Assembly: GCA_964416425.1 (NCBI GenBank)
Contig: CAYQEC010000027.1
Coordinates: 1 to 29,447, forward strand
Source: CAYQEC01 sp964416425
GTDB lineage: Bacteria > Actinomycetota > Acidimicrobiia > Spongiisociales > UBA5794
Length of the DNA: 29,447 nt
Direction of reading: 5' to 3'
Below the pieces are notes generated by a model. It was not told where the DNA came from and made no database searches. It saw only the letters and a program-made list of their open reading frames with translations. Below, in pieces: positions 14,268-24,435 of the stretch; within the stretch, counting starts at the first letter, position 1; each line of letters starts with the position of its first letter. Both the position numbers and the translations under genes were made by a program.

Positions 14268-14926
14268 GGATCCTGCTCATCGGCGGCGGCAAGGTCGGCT
14301 CCTATCTGGCGCGCGAGTTCGACGGCGAGGGCCACGTGGTCTCGGTGATCGAGGAGAACGTCGAACGCGCCCACAAGGTGATCGACGACGCCGGCGTCCT
14401 CGTCTTCGAAGGGGACGGTACCGACGTCGAGCTGCTGCGCTCGGCCGACGTCGACCGTACCGACTGGGTCCTCGCCGTCACCGGTAGGGACGAGGACAAC
14501 CTGGTGGCTTGCCAGCTGGCGGCGACGCTCGGCGCCAAGCACGTGCTCGCCCGCCTCAACAATCCGCGCAACCGGCCCACCTTCGACGCCCTCAAGATCC
14601 CGGTGATCGGCGTCACTGACCTCATGGCCGGCGTCATCTCCCGGGAGGTCGAGGTGAGCGACCTGAGCCGGGTCGCCCTCATCGGCGGCGGCAAGATCAG
14701 CCTGGTGGAACGCTCCATCCCCGACGGGTTTCCCGAGACCCCGCTCTCCGAGTTGAAGCTGCCGCGACCGTCGGTGCTCGTCACGGTGATCCGCCGCGGC
14801 GAGGCATTCGTGCCGGGCGCCGCCACCAGCCTGCAACCGGGCGACCGGATCCTCGCCGTGACCACCCTCGAGAACGAGGGACCTTTCTGCGACGCGCTCG
14901 ACGCCGTCGTCAACGGTAACGCGTGA
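14264..14926 (+). CDS. trkA: TrkA-type potassium channel regulatory subunit (second)
   Basis: A 220-residue paralogue of the preceding gene. The Rossmann domain starts MRILLIGGGKVGSYLAREF (GxGxxG type) with VIEEN after strand 2. EGDGTDVELLRSADVDRTDWVLAVTGRDEDNL matches the TrkA-N core. A TrkA-C domain (about 140-220) ends with LQPGDRILAVTTLEN. GTG 14264 overlaps the previous stop (GTGA). Two single-unit TrkA proteins next to one TrkH suggest a hetero-oligomeric regulatory ring, in contrast to the double-length TrkA of enterobacteria. Confidence 0.9.
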   Translation: MRILLIGGGKVGSYLAREFDGEGHVVSVIEENVERAHKVIDDAGVLVFEGDGTDVELLRSADVDRTDWVLAVTGRDEDNLVACQLAATLGAKHVLARLNNPRNRPTFDALKIPVIGVTDLMAGVISREVEVSDLSRVALIGGGKISLVERSIPDGFPETPLSELKLPRPSVLVTVIRRGEAFVPGAATSLQPGDRILAVTTLENEGPFCDALDAVVNGNA

Positions 14927-15072
14927 AGAACCGCCCCAGCTTCCGCCGTCCCCGCCACCTCTTGTCCGACGCGGCCGGCGGCCTTCTCTCCTTCGTGCTC
15001 GAAGTGATGGTGGTGCTTGCCCTCGCCGCGGTCGCCTTCCTCGTCGCCGCCGTCGTCGTGCTGTTGGTATGA
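14923..15072 (+). CDS. 49-residue single-span membrane peptide between trkA and trkH
   Basis: A short gene in perfect operon register. GTG 14923 overlaps the trkA stop (GTGA), and its own TGA ends one base before the trkH GTG at 15074. The peptide has a basic N-terminus (MKNRPSFRRPRHLLSD) and then one long hydrophobic helix (from GGLLSFVLEV to the end, rich in Val, Ala and Leu), predicted to leave the basic part in the cytoplasm. Without it the operon would have an unexplained gap of about 145 bases in otherwise overlapping genes. I do not recognise a family. It may be a small accessory subunit of the Trk channel, but that is inference from position. Confidence 0.6.
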   Translation: MKNRPSFRRPRHLLSDAAGGLLSFVLEVMVVLALAAVAFLVAAVVVLLV

Positions 15073-15073
15073 C

Positions 15074-16567
15074 GTGCTGATCAAACCGGTCGCCGAGGAC
15101 TTCCGGGTCATCGCCCACTCGTTGGGTCGCATCTTCGTCGTCGTCGGTCTGGCCGGGCTGGTGCCGCTGGCCTGGGCGATGGCGGGACGGGAGTGGCATC
15201 CCTTCTCCTCGTTCCTGCTCATGATCGGGATCTTCCTGTTCCTCGGCGTGCTCGGGCTTCGCCAACCCACCGGCGAGCGCCTCGACTGGTCACACGGCAT
15301 GGTTGTGGTCGCCCTCACCTGGCTGCTCGTCCCGCTGATCGGCGCCATCCCGTTCGTGCTCTCCGGGCACTGGGGGGGAGAGGTTGACGCTCTGTTCGAT
15401 GCCGTGTCGGGCCTCACCACCACCGGGCTCGCCCTGGTGCAGGACCTGGACCATCTCGCCCCGTCCCTCAACTTCTGGCGCCACCTCCTCCACTTCCTCG
15501 GCGGGCAGGGGATCATCATCGCCGCCCTGGTCGTGTTCGCCGGTGGGGGCGCCCTCACCTTGTACCTCGGGGAGGCCCGCGACGAGCGGATCTTGCCGTC
15601 GGTGACCTCCACCGCCCGGTTCATCTGGAAGGTGTCGATGGTGCACCTCGTGCTCGGGGTCACCACCTTGGGTCTCGTCGCCTGGCAGGTCCTCGGCTTC
15701 AAGCTCCCGCGCGCCTTCTTCCACGGGCTCATGATCTTCTTCGCCGGATTCGACACCGGCGGGTTCGCCCCCCAGTCGACCAGCGTCGGCTACTACCACT
15801 CCGCGGTCTTCGAGGCCGCCGCCGGGGTGCTCATGGTCGCCGGTGCCATGTCGTTCGGGCTCCACTACGCGCTGTGGACGGGCCGGCGTCGGGCCGTGTT
15901 CGAGAACCTCGAGACGAGGACGATCCTGTCCACCTTCGGGTTGACCATGGCGATGACCCTGGCGGGCCTCGCCGCCACCGGCCTCTACACCCACGTCGCC
16001 GGGCTGGGCCGGCAAGGCTTCTTCCAGGTGCTGTCGGCGCACACCGGCACCGGGTTCGGCACCGTGCCGGCGCCGGAGCTGGCGGCCTGGGGCGGCCTGG
16101 CGTTCGGCGGCCTCGCCATCGCCATGGCGCTGGGAGGGATGGCGTCGTCGACCGCCGGCGGCGTCAAGGCGCTCCGCATCGGCATCACGGTGCGGGCCAT
16201 CGTCAACCAGATCCGGGAGGTGCTGCTCCCCGAAGGCGCCGTGGTCGGCACCGGGTTCATCCAGGCGGGTCGGAGGCGGCTCACTCCGCAGCTCGCCCAG
16301 GCCGCCATGACCATCTCGTTGCTGTACGTGGCACTGTTCGTGGTCGGCGCCGGAGTCGGCATGGCATACGGGATTCCCCTCGATCGGGCCCTGTTCGAAT
16401 CGGTCAGCGCCGGGGCTAACGTCGGGCTCTCGGTCGGGGTGACCGACCCGGCGATGCCGGTCATGCTCAAGCTCGTCTACATGGCCGAGATGTGGCTAGG
16501 GCGGCTCGAATTCGTCGCCGTCTTCGCCTTCCTCGGCTTCCTCTACGCCTGGATGCGAGGCAAGTGA
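15074..16567 (+). CDS. trkH: TrkH-type potassium uptake protein
   Basis: A 497-residue K+-translocating membrane subunit of the SKT superfamily. About ten to twelve transmembrane helices are visible, organised as four M1-P-M2 repeats. The filter loops can be read in order: SGLTTTGLAL, FDTGGFAPQ, HTGTGFGTV and AGANVGLSVG. Each has the conserved Gly. The third and fourth repeats are separated by GGMASSTAGGVKALRIG, the TrkH-type intramembrane region. GTG 15074 is chosen: it follows the 49-residue gene by one base and yields MLIKPVAEDFRVIAHSLGR. It works with the TrkA proteins encoded just upstream. The next gene overlaps its stop by one base. Confidence 0.92.
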   Translation: MLIKPVAEDFRVIAHSLGRIFVVVGLAGLVPLAWAMAGREWHPFSSFLLMIGIFLFLGVLGLRQPTGERLDWSHGMVVVALTWLLVPLIGAIPFVLSGHWGGEVDALFDAVSGLTTTGLALVQDLDHLAPSLNFWRHLLHFLGGQGIIIAALVVFAGGGALTLYLGEARDERILPSVTSTARFIWKVSMVHLVLGVTTLGLVAWQVLGFKLPRAFFHGLMIFFAGFDTGGFAPQSTSVGYYHSAVFEAAAGVLMVAGAMSFGLHYALWTGRRRAVFENLETRTILSTFGLTMAMTLAGLAATGLYTHVAGLGRQGFFQVLSAHTGTGFGTVPAPELAAWGGLAFGGLAIAMALGGMASSTAGGVKALRIGITVRAIVNQIREVLLPEGAVVGTGFIQAGRRRLTPQLAQAAMTISLLYVALFVVGAGVGMAYGIPLDRALFESVSAGANVGLSVGVTDPAMPVMLKLVYMAEMWLGRLEFVAVFAFLGFLYAWMRGK

Positions 16568-17091
16568 TGCGCCGCCTGCTGCTCCTACTCGCCGTCGCCG
16601 TGTTGCTGCTGGCGCCAGCCGTCCCGGCCCTGGGGCAGGTGCCGGTCGGCGGCCTGCTCACGGACCCGTCGCTGTACCAGGGGGAGGTCACGGTCGAAGG
16701 CGAGCTCGTCGGCGATTACGGCTACCGCAGCGACGGTACGGTCTGGACCCAGCTCAACGACGACACCTACGCCAGGGAGCCGTTGCTGGAAGGCGGCCCC
16801 CGCACCGGAGGCAACATCGGCATCGGGGTCCGGATCCCCGCCGCCCTGCTCGAAGGGCTCGATCCACCGGGCGGCTACCGCAAGCGGGGACCCCTGGTGC
16901 AGTTGACCGGAGTATGGGAGTACCACGACCCGGATCGGGGCGGGGAGTCGTACTTGGATGTCGAGCAGCTCTCTCTGATCGAGCCGGGGAGGGAGTTCGG
17001 CGAAGGCGTCAGCGTGCCGGCGTCGCTGGCCGGGGTCGCGCTCATCGTCGCCGCCGGCGCCCTCTGGCTGCGCCGCCCGCGCCCCGGCTGA
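16567..17091 (+). CDS. Exported OB-like protein with a C-terminal membrane anchor
   Basis: A 174-residue protein starting at ATG 16567, whose A is the last base of the trkH stop. A signal peptide (MRRLLLLLAVAVLLLAPAVPALG) precedes a domain of about 110 residues with the look of a small OB-type beta barrel (YQGEVTVEGELVGDYGYRSDGTVW, then VQLTGVWEYHDPDRGG and SYLDVEQLSLI). One C-terminal helix (SLAGVALIVAAGALWL) ends in RRPRPG, a stop-transfer signal. The protein therefore sits outside the membrane, anchored at its C-terminus. I do not assign a function. Its coupling to trkH suggests a link to the transporter or to envelope homeostasis. Confidence 0.7.
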   Translation: MRRLLLLLAVAVLLLAPAVPALGQVPVGGLLTDPSLYQGEVTVEGELVGDYGYRSDGTVWTQLNDDTYAREPLLEGGPRTGGNIGIGVRIPAALLEGLDPPGGYRKRGPLVQLTGVWEYHDPDRGGESYLDVEQLSLIEPGREFGEGVSVPASLAGVALIVAAGALWLRRPRPG

Positions 17092-17133
17092 GCACGGCGG
17101 GTCGCCGCAAGCGGAGGGGAGGTCGGCGCCCGC

Positions 17134-17139
17134 TAGAAT
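17134..17139 (+). promoter_or_regulatory. Candidate -10 box of the pyrophosphatase gene
   Basis: TAGAAT (5/6 to TATAAT) lies 44 bases before the hppA start. No good -35 box stands 16-18 bases upstream, so the promoter may need an activator or another sigma factor. Confidence 0.4.
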
Positions 17140-17182
17140 CCCCGCCGACCGAGCACCGTCGAGTCGTGTGGGAGCTTGCCTC

Positions 17183-19258
<2,076 letters not shown>

Positions 19259-19292
19259 CGCCCCGCTCCTGCCGTCAGTGGGGGGGCGGCGG

Positions 19293-19308
19293 GAGGCGGC
19301 ATCGCCTC
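19293..19308 (+). terminator. Hairpin after the pyrophosphatase gene
   Basis: GAGGCG-GCAT-CGCCTC forms a perfect 6-bp stem with a 4-base loop, 34 bases after the hppA stop. No T-run follows. The position fits a weak intrinsic terminator before the next gene, though a leader role for the phosphatase gene cannot be excluded. Confidence 0.35.
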
Positions 19309-19354
19309 GCCTAGCCTACGAAGAGGTCCGGGAATCGTCGTCCGGGGAGTTGTC

Positions 19355-20575
19355 GTGGCCGTCGAGATCACGCTGGTGCGCCATGCCGAGACGGACGGCA
19401 ACGTCGCCGGGCGCTGGCACGGCCACACCGATTCCCCGCTGAGTCCCGCCGGCCAGGAGCAGGCGGCGCGGCTCGCCGGCCGCCTCGCCGGCCGTCACTT
19501 CGACGTCGTCGTCGCGTCGGACCTCGGTCGGGCGCAGGCGACCGCCGCCGCCCTCGGCCGTGACTTCGAGGTCGACGCCCGCTGGCGGGAGCCCTTCGTC
19601 GGAGACTGGGAGACCCTCACCGGCGAGGAGATCCAGCGGCAGTGGCCCGACGACCTGCGGGCGATGTTCGCCGGGAAAGACGTGCCCCTCGGCGGCGCCG
19701 AGCGACTCTCCGAGACCGCCACCCGCCAGCTCGCCGCCTACCACGAGCTGGTGGAGCGGGTAGGGGAGGGAACGGCGCTCGTGGTCGGGCACGGGCTGGC
19801 GCTGCTCACCCTCGCCACCGTGCTGCTGGAGACGAGGCTCCCCAGCCCGCTGGGGCTGATGGCCAACACCGCCCTCACCACGTTCCGAGCCGACGGCGAC
19901 CGCCGCCGCCTTCCCCGCTACAACGACGACACCCACCTCACCGACGGGCGCCCACCCCTCCGTGGCGCCGCCACCGAGGTCCTGCTCATTCGCCACGGCC
20001 GGACCGAAGCCAACGACCAGGGCCGCTGGCAGGGGCAGACCGACGGGATCCTCACCGCCGAGGGACGGGACCAGGCCCGGAAGCTGGCCCGGCGCCTTCC
20101 TCCGCTCGATACCATCTACACGTCGCCGTTGCGCCGGGCCCGGGACACCGCCGAGATCCTGGCGGAGCCACACGCCACCCCGCTCGCCATCGCCGACGAC
20201 TTGGTCGAGATCGGTTTCGGGGCGTGGGAAGGCCGCACCAAGGACGAGATCGCCGCCGCCGACCCCGACACGATGGCCCGGCTCGTCGCCGGGGAGGACA
20301 TCGTGCGAGGCGGCACCGGGGAGACGTTCACCACGGTGAGCGCCCGGATGCGAGGTGCGGTGGAGCGGATCGCCGCCGCCCATCCCGGCGGCCGCGTCGG
20401 AGTCGTGTCCCACGGCGGCGCCACCCGCGCCTTCGCCGCCGGCCTGCTCGGCATCGGATTCCCCCTCCGGGGCCGGCTCACCCTGCTCGCCAACACCGGG
20501 TACGCCCGGATCGCGATGGGCGGGCCGCGACCGTCGCTGCTGGGCTGGAACCTGGCGCCCCACCTCGAGGACTGA
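19355..20575 (+). CDS. Tandem histidine phosphatase (two phosphoglycerate-mutase-like domains)
   Basis: A 406-residue protein made of two complete histidine phosphatase domains. Domain 1 (1-195) has LVRHAETDGN with the phospho-accepting His, an REPFVGDWE-type acid segment and VVGHGLAL. Domain 2 (about 205-406) has LIRHGRTEAN, SPLRRARDTAEIL, EIGFGAWEGRT and VVSHGGATRAF. Both appear catalytically intact. A GTG start at 19355 follows GGGGAG. This class includes phosphoglycerate mutases, alpha-ribazole phosphatases and phosphatases of sugar phosphates; the substrate here cannot be named. A gene for a GT4 glycosyltransferase begins 4 bases downstream, which hints at cell-envelope glycolipid or sugar phosphate metabolism. 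Confidence 0.85.
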   Translation: MAVEITLVRHAETDGNVAGRWHGHTDSPLSPAGQEQAARLAGRLAGRHFDVVVASDLGRAQATAAALGRDFEVDARWREPFVGDWETLTGEEIQRQWPDDLRAMFAGKDVPLGGAERLSETATRQLAAYHELVERVGEGTALVVGHGLALLTLATVLLETRLPSPLGLMANTALTTFRADGDRRRLPRYNDDTHLTDGRPPLRGAATEVLLIRHGRTEANDQGRWQGQTDGILTAEGRDQARKLARRLPPLDTIYTSPLRRARDTAEILAEPHATPLAIADDLVEIGFGAWEGRTKDEIAAADPDTMARLVAGEDIVRGGTGETFTTVSARMRGAVERIAAAHPGGRVGVVSHGGATRAFAAGLLGIGFPLRGRLTLLANTGYARIAMGGPRPSLLGWNLAPHLED

Positions 20576-20579
20576 GGTC

Positions 20580-21659
20580 ATGCGGCTGCTCGTCGTCACC
20601 AACGACTACCCGCCGAAGCCGGGCGGGATCCAGCAGTACCTGGCGAATCTGGTCGACGCCTACCCCTACCCGGTGCAGGTGGTCGCCCCCGCCGACAGAC
20701 CGGCCACCGGGACCGCCAAGGGCGAGGCCGTGGTGCGGCGCCACCGGCGCCGCTTCATGTGGCCCACCCGTCACGTCTCCTCCTTTATCCGGCGGGCTGC
20801 GGCGGAGTTCCAGCCCGACGCGGTCCTGTTCGGCGCTCCCTACCCGCTCACCCCGCTCGGTCCCGGTCTGGGGAAGGAGCTCGGGGTACCCGTCGCCGTG
20901 CTCTGCCACGGCGCCGAGGTCACCATCCCGTCCGCCCTCCCCGGGCTGCAGCAACTCCTCGGGCGTACGCTGCGGAAGCTCGACGCCCGCTTCGCGGTGA
21001 GCCACTTCACCGGGGAACGGGTCGCCCGCCTCACCGGTCGTCCGGTCCACTACCTCGGCGGCGGGGTCGACCTCGCCGCCTATGCTCCTCCGCCCGAGCC
21101 ACCCCGCAACGAGCCGCCGGTGATCGGTTGCGTCAGCCGGTTCGTACCTCGCAAGGGGCAGCACCGGCTCATCGCCGCCGCCGCCGAGCTGCGCCGGCGC
21201 GGCCTTGCCACCTCGCTGCTGCTGGTCGGCAAGGGACGCACCGAACCCCGCCTGCGGCGCCTGGCGGAGCGGAGCGGCGTCCCGGTGCGGTTCGAGGTGG
21301 ACGTGCCGTGGGAACGGCTCGGCGACCTCTACCGGGAGATGGACGCTTTCTGCATGCCGTGCCGCTCCCGCTGGGGAGGGGTCGAGGTCGAAGGCCTCGG
21401 CCTGGTGTTCCTGGAAGCGGCCGCCACCGGCCTGCCGGTCCTGGCGGGCGATTCCGGCGGAGCGCCGGAGACCGTCCTCCCCGGCGAGACCGGGTTCGTG
21501 GTCCACTCGGTCGGCGACATCGTCGACGGCCTGGAGTACCTCCTCGACGACCCGGCGCGAGCCGGGGCGATGGGGCGGGAGGGGCGGTCCCGGGTGGAAC
21601 GTGAGTTCACCTGGGACCGGGTCGTGGAGCGTCTCGTGGAGGGACTCTCGGGCACCTGA
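20580..21659 (+). CDS. pimB: GT4 glycosyltransferase, PimB'-like mannosyltransferase
   Basis: A 359-residue GT-B glycosyltransferase. The N-terminus MRLLVVTNDYPPKPGGIQQYL is close to that of PimB', the GDP-mannose-dependent phosphatidylinositol monomannoside mannosyltransferase. CHGAEV (His of the acceptor domain) and VSHFTGERVARLTG follow. The C-terminal nucleotide-sugar domain shows IGCVSRFVPRKGQHRLI (Arg and Lys that bind the donor diphosphate) and EVEGLGLVFLEAAATGLPV (the Ex7E element). If the assignment holds, it acts at the inner face of the membrane in phosphatidylinositol mannoside synthesis. ATG 20580 lies 4 bases after the phosphatase stop; the frame is open further upstream inside that gene. 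Other GDP-sugar acceptors remain possible. Confidence 0.8.
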   Translation: MRLLVVTNDYPPKPGGIQQYLANLVDAYPYPVQVVAPADRPATGTAKGEAVVRRHRRRFMWPTRHVSSFIRRAAAEFQPDAVLFGAPYPLTPLGPGLGKELGVPVAVLCHGAEVTIPSALPGLQQLLGRTLRKLDARFAVSHFTGERVARLTGRPVHYLGGGVDLAAYAPPPEPPRNEPPVIGCVSRFVPRKGQHRLIAAAAELRRRGLATSLLLVGKGRTEPRLRRLAERSGVPVRFEVDVPWERLGDLYREMDAFCMPCRSRWGGVEVEGLGLVFLEAAATGLPVLAGDSGGAPETVLPGETGFVVHSVGDIVDGLEYLLDDPARAGAMGREGRSRVEREFTWDRVVERLVEGLSGT

Positions 21660-21674
21660 CGGAACGCCCCCGTC

Positions 21675-21703
21675 TTGACAGCGCCCGGTTTGTGCCGTAC
21701 ATA
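21675..21703 (+). promoter_or_regulatory. Promoter of topA
   Basis: A perfect TTGACA (21675-21680), a 17-base spacer and TACATA (21698-21703) make this the strongest housekeeping promoter in the window. Transcription would begin near 21710, about 45 bases before ATG 21755. The box lies inside the longer open frame that starts at 21692, which supports the shorter topA start. Confidence 0.65.
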
Positions 21704-21754
21704 TCAGCACCGCCTGCCCGTCGAACCCGTCGGGACCGATCCACTCTTTGGGGT

Positions 21755-24361
21755 ATGTCGAAGAAGCTCGTCATCGTCGAGTCGCCTGCCAAGGCGCGCA
21801 CCATCGCCCGTTTCCTGGGGGACGATTTCATCGTCGAATCCTCCATCGGGCACATTCGCGACATCCCGAGCAAGGTGGGTGAGGTGCCGGAGCGGCTCAA
21901 AGACCGGTGGCGCCAGTCCCGATTCGGGATCGACATCGAGAGCGGCTTCACCCCTCTCTACGTCGTCACCCCCGACAGCCGCAAGCAGGTCACCACGCTG
22001 AAGGCCGCCCTGCGGCAAGCGGACGAGCTGTACCTCGCCACCGACGAGGACCGGGAAGGGGAGGCGATCGCCTGGCACCTGCTGGAGGTGCTGCGGCCCA
22101 AGGTCCCGGTGCGGCGCATGGTGTTCCACGAGATCACCGCCCCCGCCATCCGGGAGGCCGTGGCGCATCCCCGTGACCTCGACCGCGGACTGGTGGCGGC
22201 CCAGGAGGCGCGACGGGTCCTCGATCGGCTGTTCGGCTACGAGGTCTCGCCGGTGCTGTGGCGCAAGGTCCAGCGGGGCCTCTCCGCCGGGCGGGTGCAG
22301 TCGCCGGCGATCCGGATCCTGGTGGAACGGGAACGGGAGCGGATCGCCTTCGTGGCTGCCGGCTACTGCGGGGTGAAGGGGACATTCCGCGCCACCGCCG
22401 GAGACGGCCCCGCCTTCGACGCCGTCCTGCAGCAGGTCGACGGCCGCCGGGTCGCCACCGGGAAGGACTTCGATGCCGCCGGCCACCTGAGCGGGGACCG
22501 GCTCCGCCTCGACGCCACGGCCGCCGAGGGCCTCGCCGTCGAGCTGCGATCCGCCACCTTCACGGTGCGATCGGTGGAGCGCAAGCCCTACACCCGCAAG
22601 CCGGCGGCGCCGTTCCGGACCGCCACCGTGCAGCAGGAGGCGGGGCGCAAGCTGCGCTTCGGGTCGCGGCGCACCATGGCGGCGGCGCAGCGCCTCTACG
22701 AAGCCGGCTGCATCACCTACATGCGCACCGACTCGACGACGCTGTCCGCCACCGCGGTGGAGGCGGCCCGCGCCCTGGTGACGGCCCGCTACGGACCCGA
22801 GTACCTGCCGTCCCAGCCCCGCACCTTCGGCAAGGCGGCGCCGGGCGCCCAGGAGGCCCACGAGGCGATCCGCCCCGCCGGCGAGCAGTTCCGCGAGATG
22901 AGCGACATCGCCGCCACTTTCGGGCCCTCCTCCGACGAGGCCCGCGTCTACGAGCTGGTGTGGACCCGGACGGTGGCGTCGCAGATGAAGGACGCCACAG
23001 GGGAGAGTTTGCAGATCCGGCTCGGCGCCGCCGCTCCCGAGAGCGGCCGTGACTGCGAGTTCGCCGCCTCGGGACGAACCGTCACCTTCCCCGGATTCAT
23101 GCGGGCCTACGTCGAGGGCAGCGACGACCCCGACGCCGCCCTCGATGAGGGCGACACCCGGCTTCCCGCCATCGCCACCGGCGAGGTCCTCGATGCCGGC
23201 GAGATCGCCGCCACCACCCACGAGACGAAGCCGCCGGCCCGCTACACCGAAGCCTCGCTCATCAAGCGGCTCGAGGACCTCGGCATCGGGCGGCCCTCCA
23301 CCTACGCCACCATCATCTCCACCATCCTCGACCGGGAGTACGCCCGCAAGCAGGGCACCGCGCTACTCCCGACGTTGCGGGCGTTCGCGGTGGTCGCCCT
23401 GCTGGAAGGCGCCTTCGCCGACTACGTCGACTACGACTTCACCGCCCGGATGGAGCGAGATCTCGACGCCATCGCCGCCGGCGACACGGACATGGCCCCG
23501 TGGCTGGGAGAGTTCTACTTCGGGGACGGCCAGCCGGGCCTGCGCCAACTCGTGTCCGACGAGGCGCTCGAGAAGATCGACCCGCGGGAAGTGAACTCGT
23601 TCCCGGTGGGAAGCGACCCCGACGGGGTCGAGATCGTCGCCCGCTGCGGGCAGTACGGCCCCTACCTGGTGCGGGGCGAGGACCGGGCATCCATTCCCGA
23701 CGACCTGGCCCTCGACGAGCTCGATTCCGACAAGGCCCTCGAGCTGCTCGCCAGCGGCAGCGACGAGAAGATCCTCGGAACCGACCCCGACACCGGCTAC
23801 GAGATCCTGGTCCGTAGCGGGCGCTACGGGCCCTACGTCCAGCTCGGAGAGCGCGACGAGGACGCCAACCGGCGGCCGCGCACCGCCTCCCTCTTCCGGG
23901 GCATGTCCCAGGATTCGATCGGTCTCGACGACGCCCTCCGGCTCCTCAGCCTGCCCCGTGCCGTCGGGAACCATCCCGACGACGGGGGGGAGATCACGGC
24001 CCAGAATGGGCGGTACGGCCCCTACCTGAAGTGGGGGAGCGAGTCGCGCAGCCTCGACACGGAGGAACAGCTCTTTACGGTCTCGCTCGACGAAGCGGTG
24101 CGGATCCTCGCCCAGCCGCGCCGGCCGCGAGGTCGCACCGCGGCGCCGCTCCGGGAGCTGGGGGAGGACCCGAACAGCGGTAAACCCGTCGTGATCAAGG
24201 ACGGCCGCTGGGGGCCGTACGTCACCGACGGCGAGACGAACGCCTCGCTCAAGCGCACCGACCAGGTCGACACTCTCACGCTCGATCGGGCCGCGGACCT
24301 GCTCCAGGAGCGGAGAGATCGTGGGCCGGCGAAGCGGCGCAAGGGAACCCCCGGGGGGTAG
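21755..24361 (+). CDS. topA: DNA topoisomerase I
   Basis: An 868-residue type IA topoisomerase that relaxes negative supercoils. The Toprim domain starts KKLVIVESPAKARTIARFLG and includes the acidic TDEDREGEAIAWHL. The catalytic Tyr is near residue 322 in CITYMRTDSTTLS. The core domains contain LSAGRVQSPAIRIL, and EASLIKRLEDLGIGRPSTYA appears before the C-terminal region. The tail carries four Topo-C-type repeats with the QYGPYL, RYGPYV, RYGPYL and RWGPYV motifs and no zinc-finger Cys clusters, as is usual in actinobacteria. ATG 21755 is preferred over 21692 because the promoter overlaps the longer version. Confidence 0.97.
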   Translation: MSKKLVIVESPAKARTIARFLGDDFIVESSIGHIRDIPSKVGEVPERLKDRWRQSRFGIDIESGFTPLYVVTPDSRKQVTTLKAALRQADELYLATDEDREGEAIAWHLLEVLRPKVPVRRMVFHEITAPAIREAVAHPRDLDRGLVAAQEARRVLDRLFGYEVSPVLWRKVQRGLSAGRVQSPAIRILVERERERIAFVAAGYCGVKGTFRATAGDGPAFDAVLQQVDGRRVATGKDFDAAGHLSGDRLRLDATAAEGLAVELRSATFTVRSVERKPYTRKPAAPFRTATVQQEAGRKLRFGSRRTMAAAQRLYEAGCITYMRTDSTTLSATAVEAARALVTARYGPEYLPSQPRTFGKAAPGAQEAHEAIRPAGEQFREMSDIAATFGPSSDEARVYELVWTRTVASQMKDATGESLQIRLGAAAPESGRDCEFAASGRTVTFPGFMRAYVEGSDDPDAALDEGDTRLPAIATGEVLDAGEIAATTHETKPPARYTEASLIKRLEDLGIGRPSTYATIISTILDREYARKQGTALLPTLRAFAVVALLEGAFADYVDYDFTARMERDLDAIAAGDTDMAPWLGEFYFGDGQPGLRQLVSDEALEKIDPREVNSFPVGSDPDGVEIVARCGQYGPYLVRGEDRASIPDDLALDELDSDKALELLASGSDEKILGTDPDTGYEILVRSGRYGPYVQLGERDEDANRRPRTASLFRGMSQDSIGLDDALRLLSLPRAVGNHPDDGGEITAQNGRYGPYLKWGSESRSLDTEEQLFTVSLDEAVRILAQPRRPRGRTAAPLRELGEDPNSGKPVVIKDGRWGPYVTDGETNASLKRTDQVDTLTLDRAADLLQERRDRGPAKRRKGTPGG

Positions 24362-24421
24362 CCTCCACCCGGGACGGTCCCCTCGGGATCGGCGCGCAGT
24401 CGGGCGGGGGCCGCCGTCCTC

Positions 24422-24427
24422 TATGGT
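24422..24427 (+). promoter_or_regulatory. Candidate -10 box giving a leaderless MFS transcript
   Basis: TATGGT ends 8 bases before ATG 24436, and no Shine-Dalgarno sequence lies between. This spacing is the one expected for leaderless mRNAs. No clear -35 box is visible in the 74-base gap after topA. Confidence 0.3.
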
Positions 24428-24435
24428 TCCTCCGA

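Noticed and set aside
21692..21754. Upstream extension of topA
   Set aside because: It contains the -10 box of the topA promoter, and type IA topoisomerases normally begin right before KKLVIVESPAKA.
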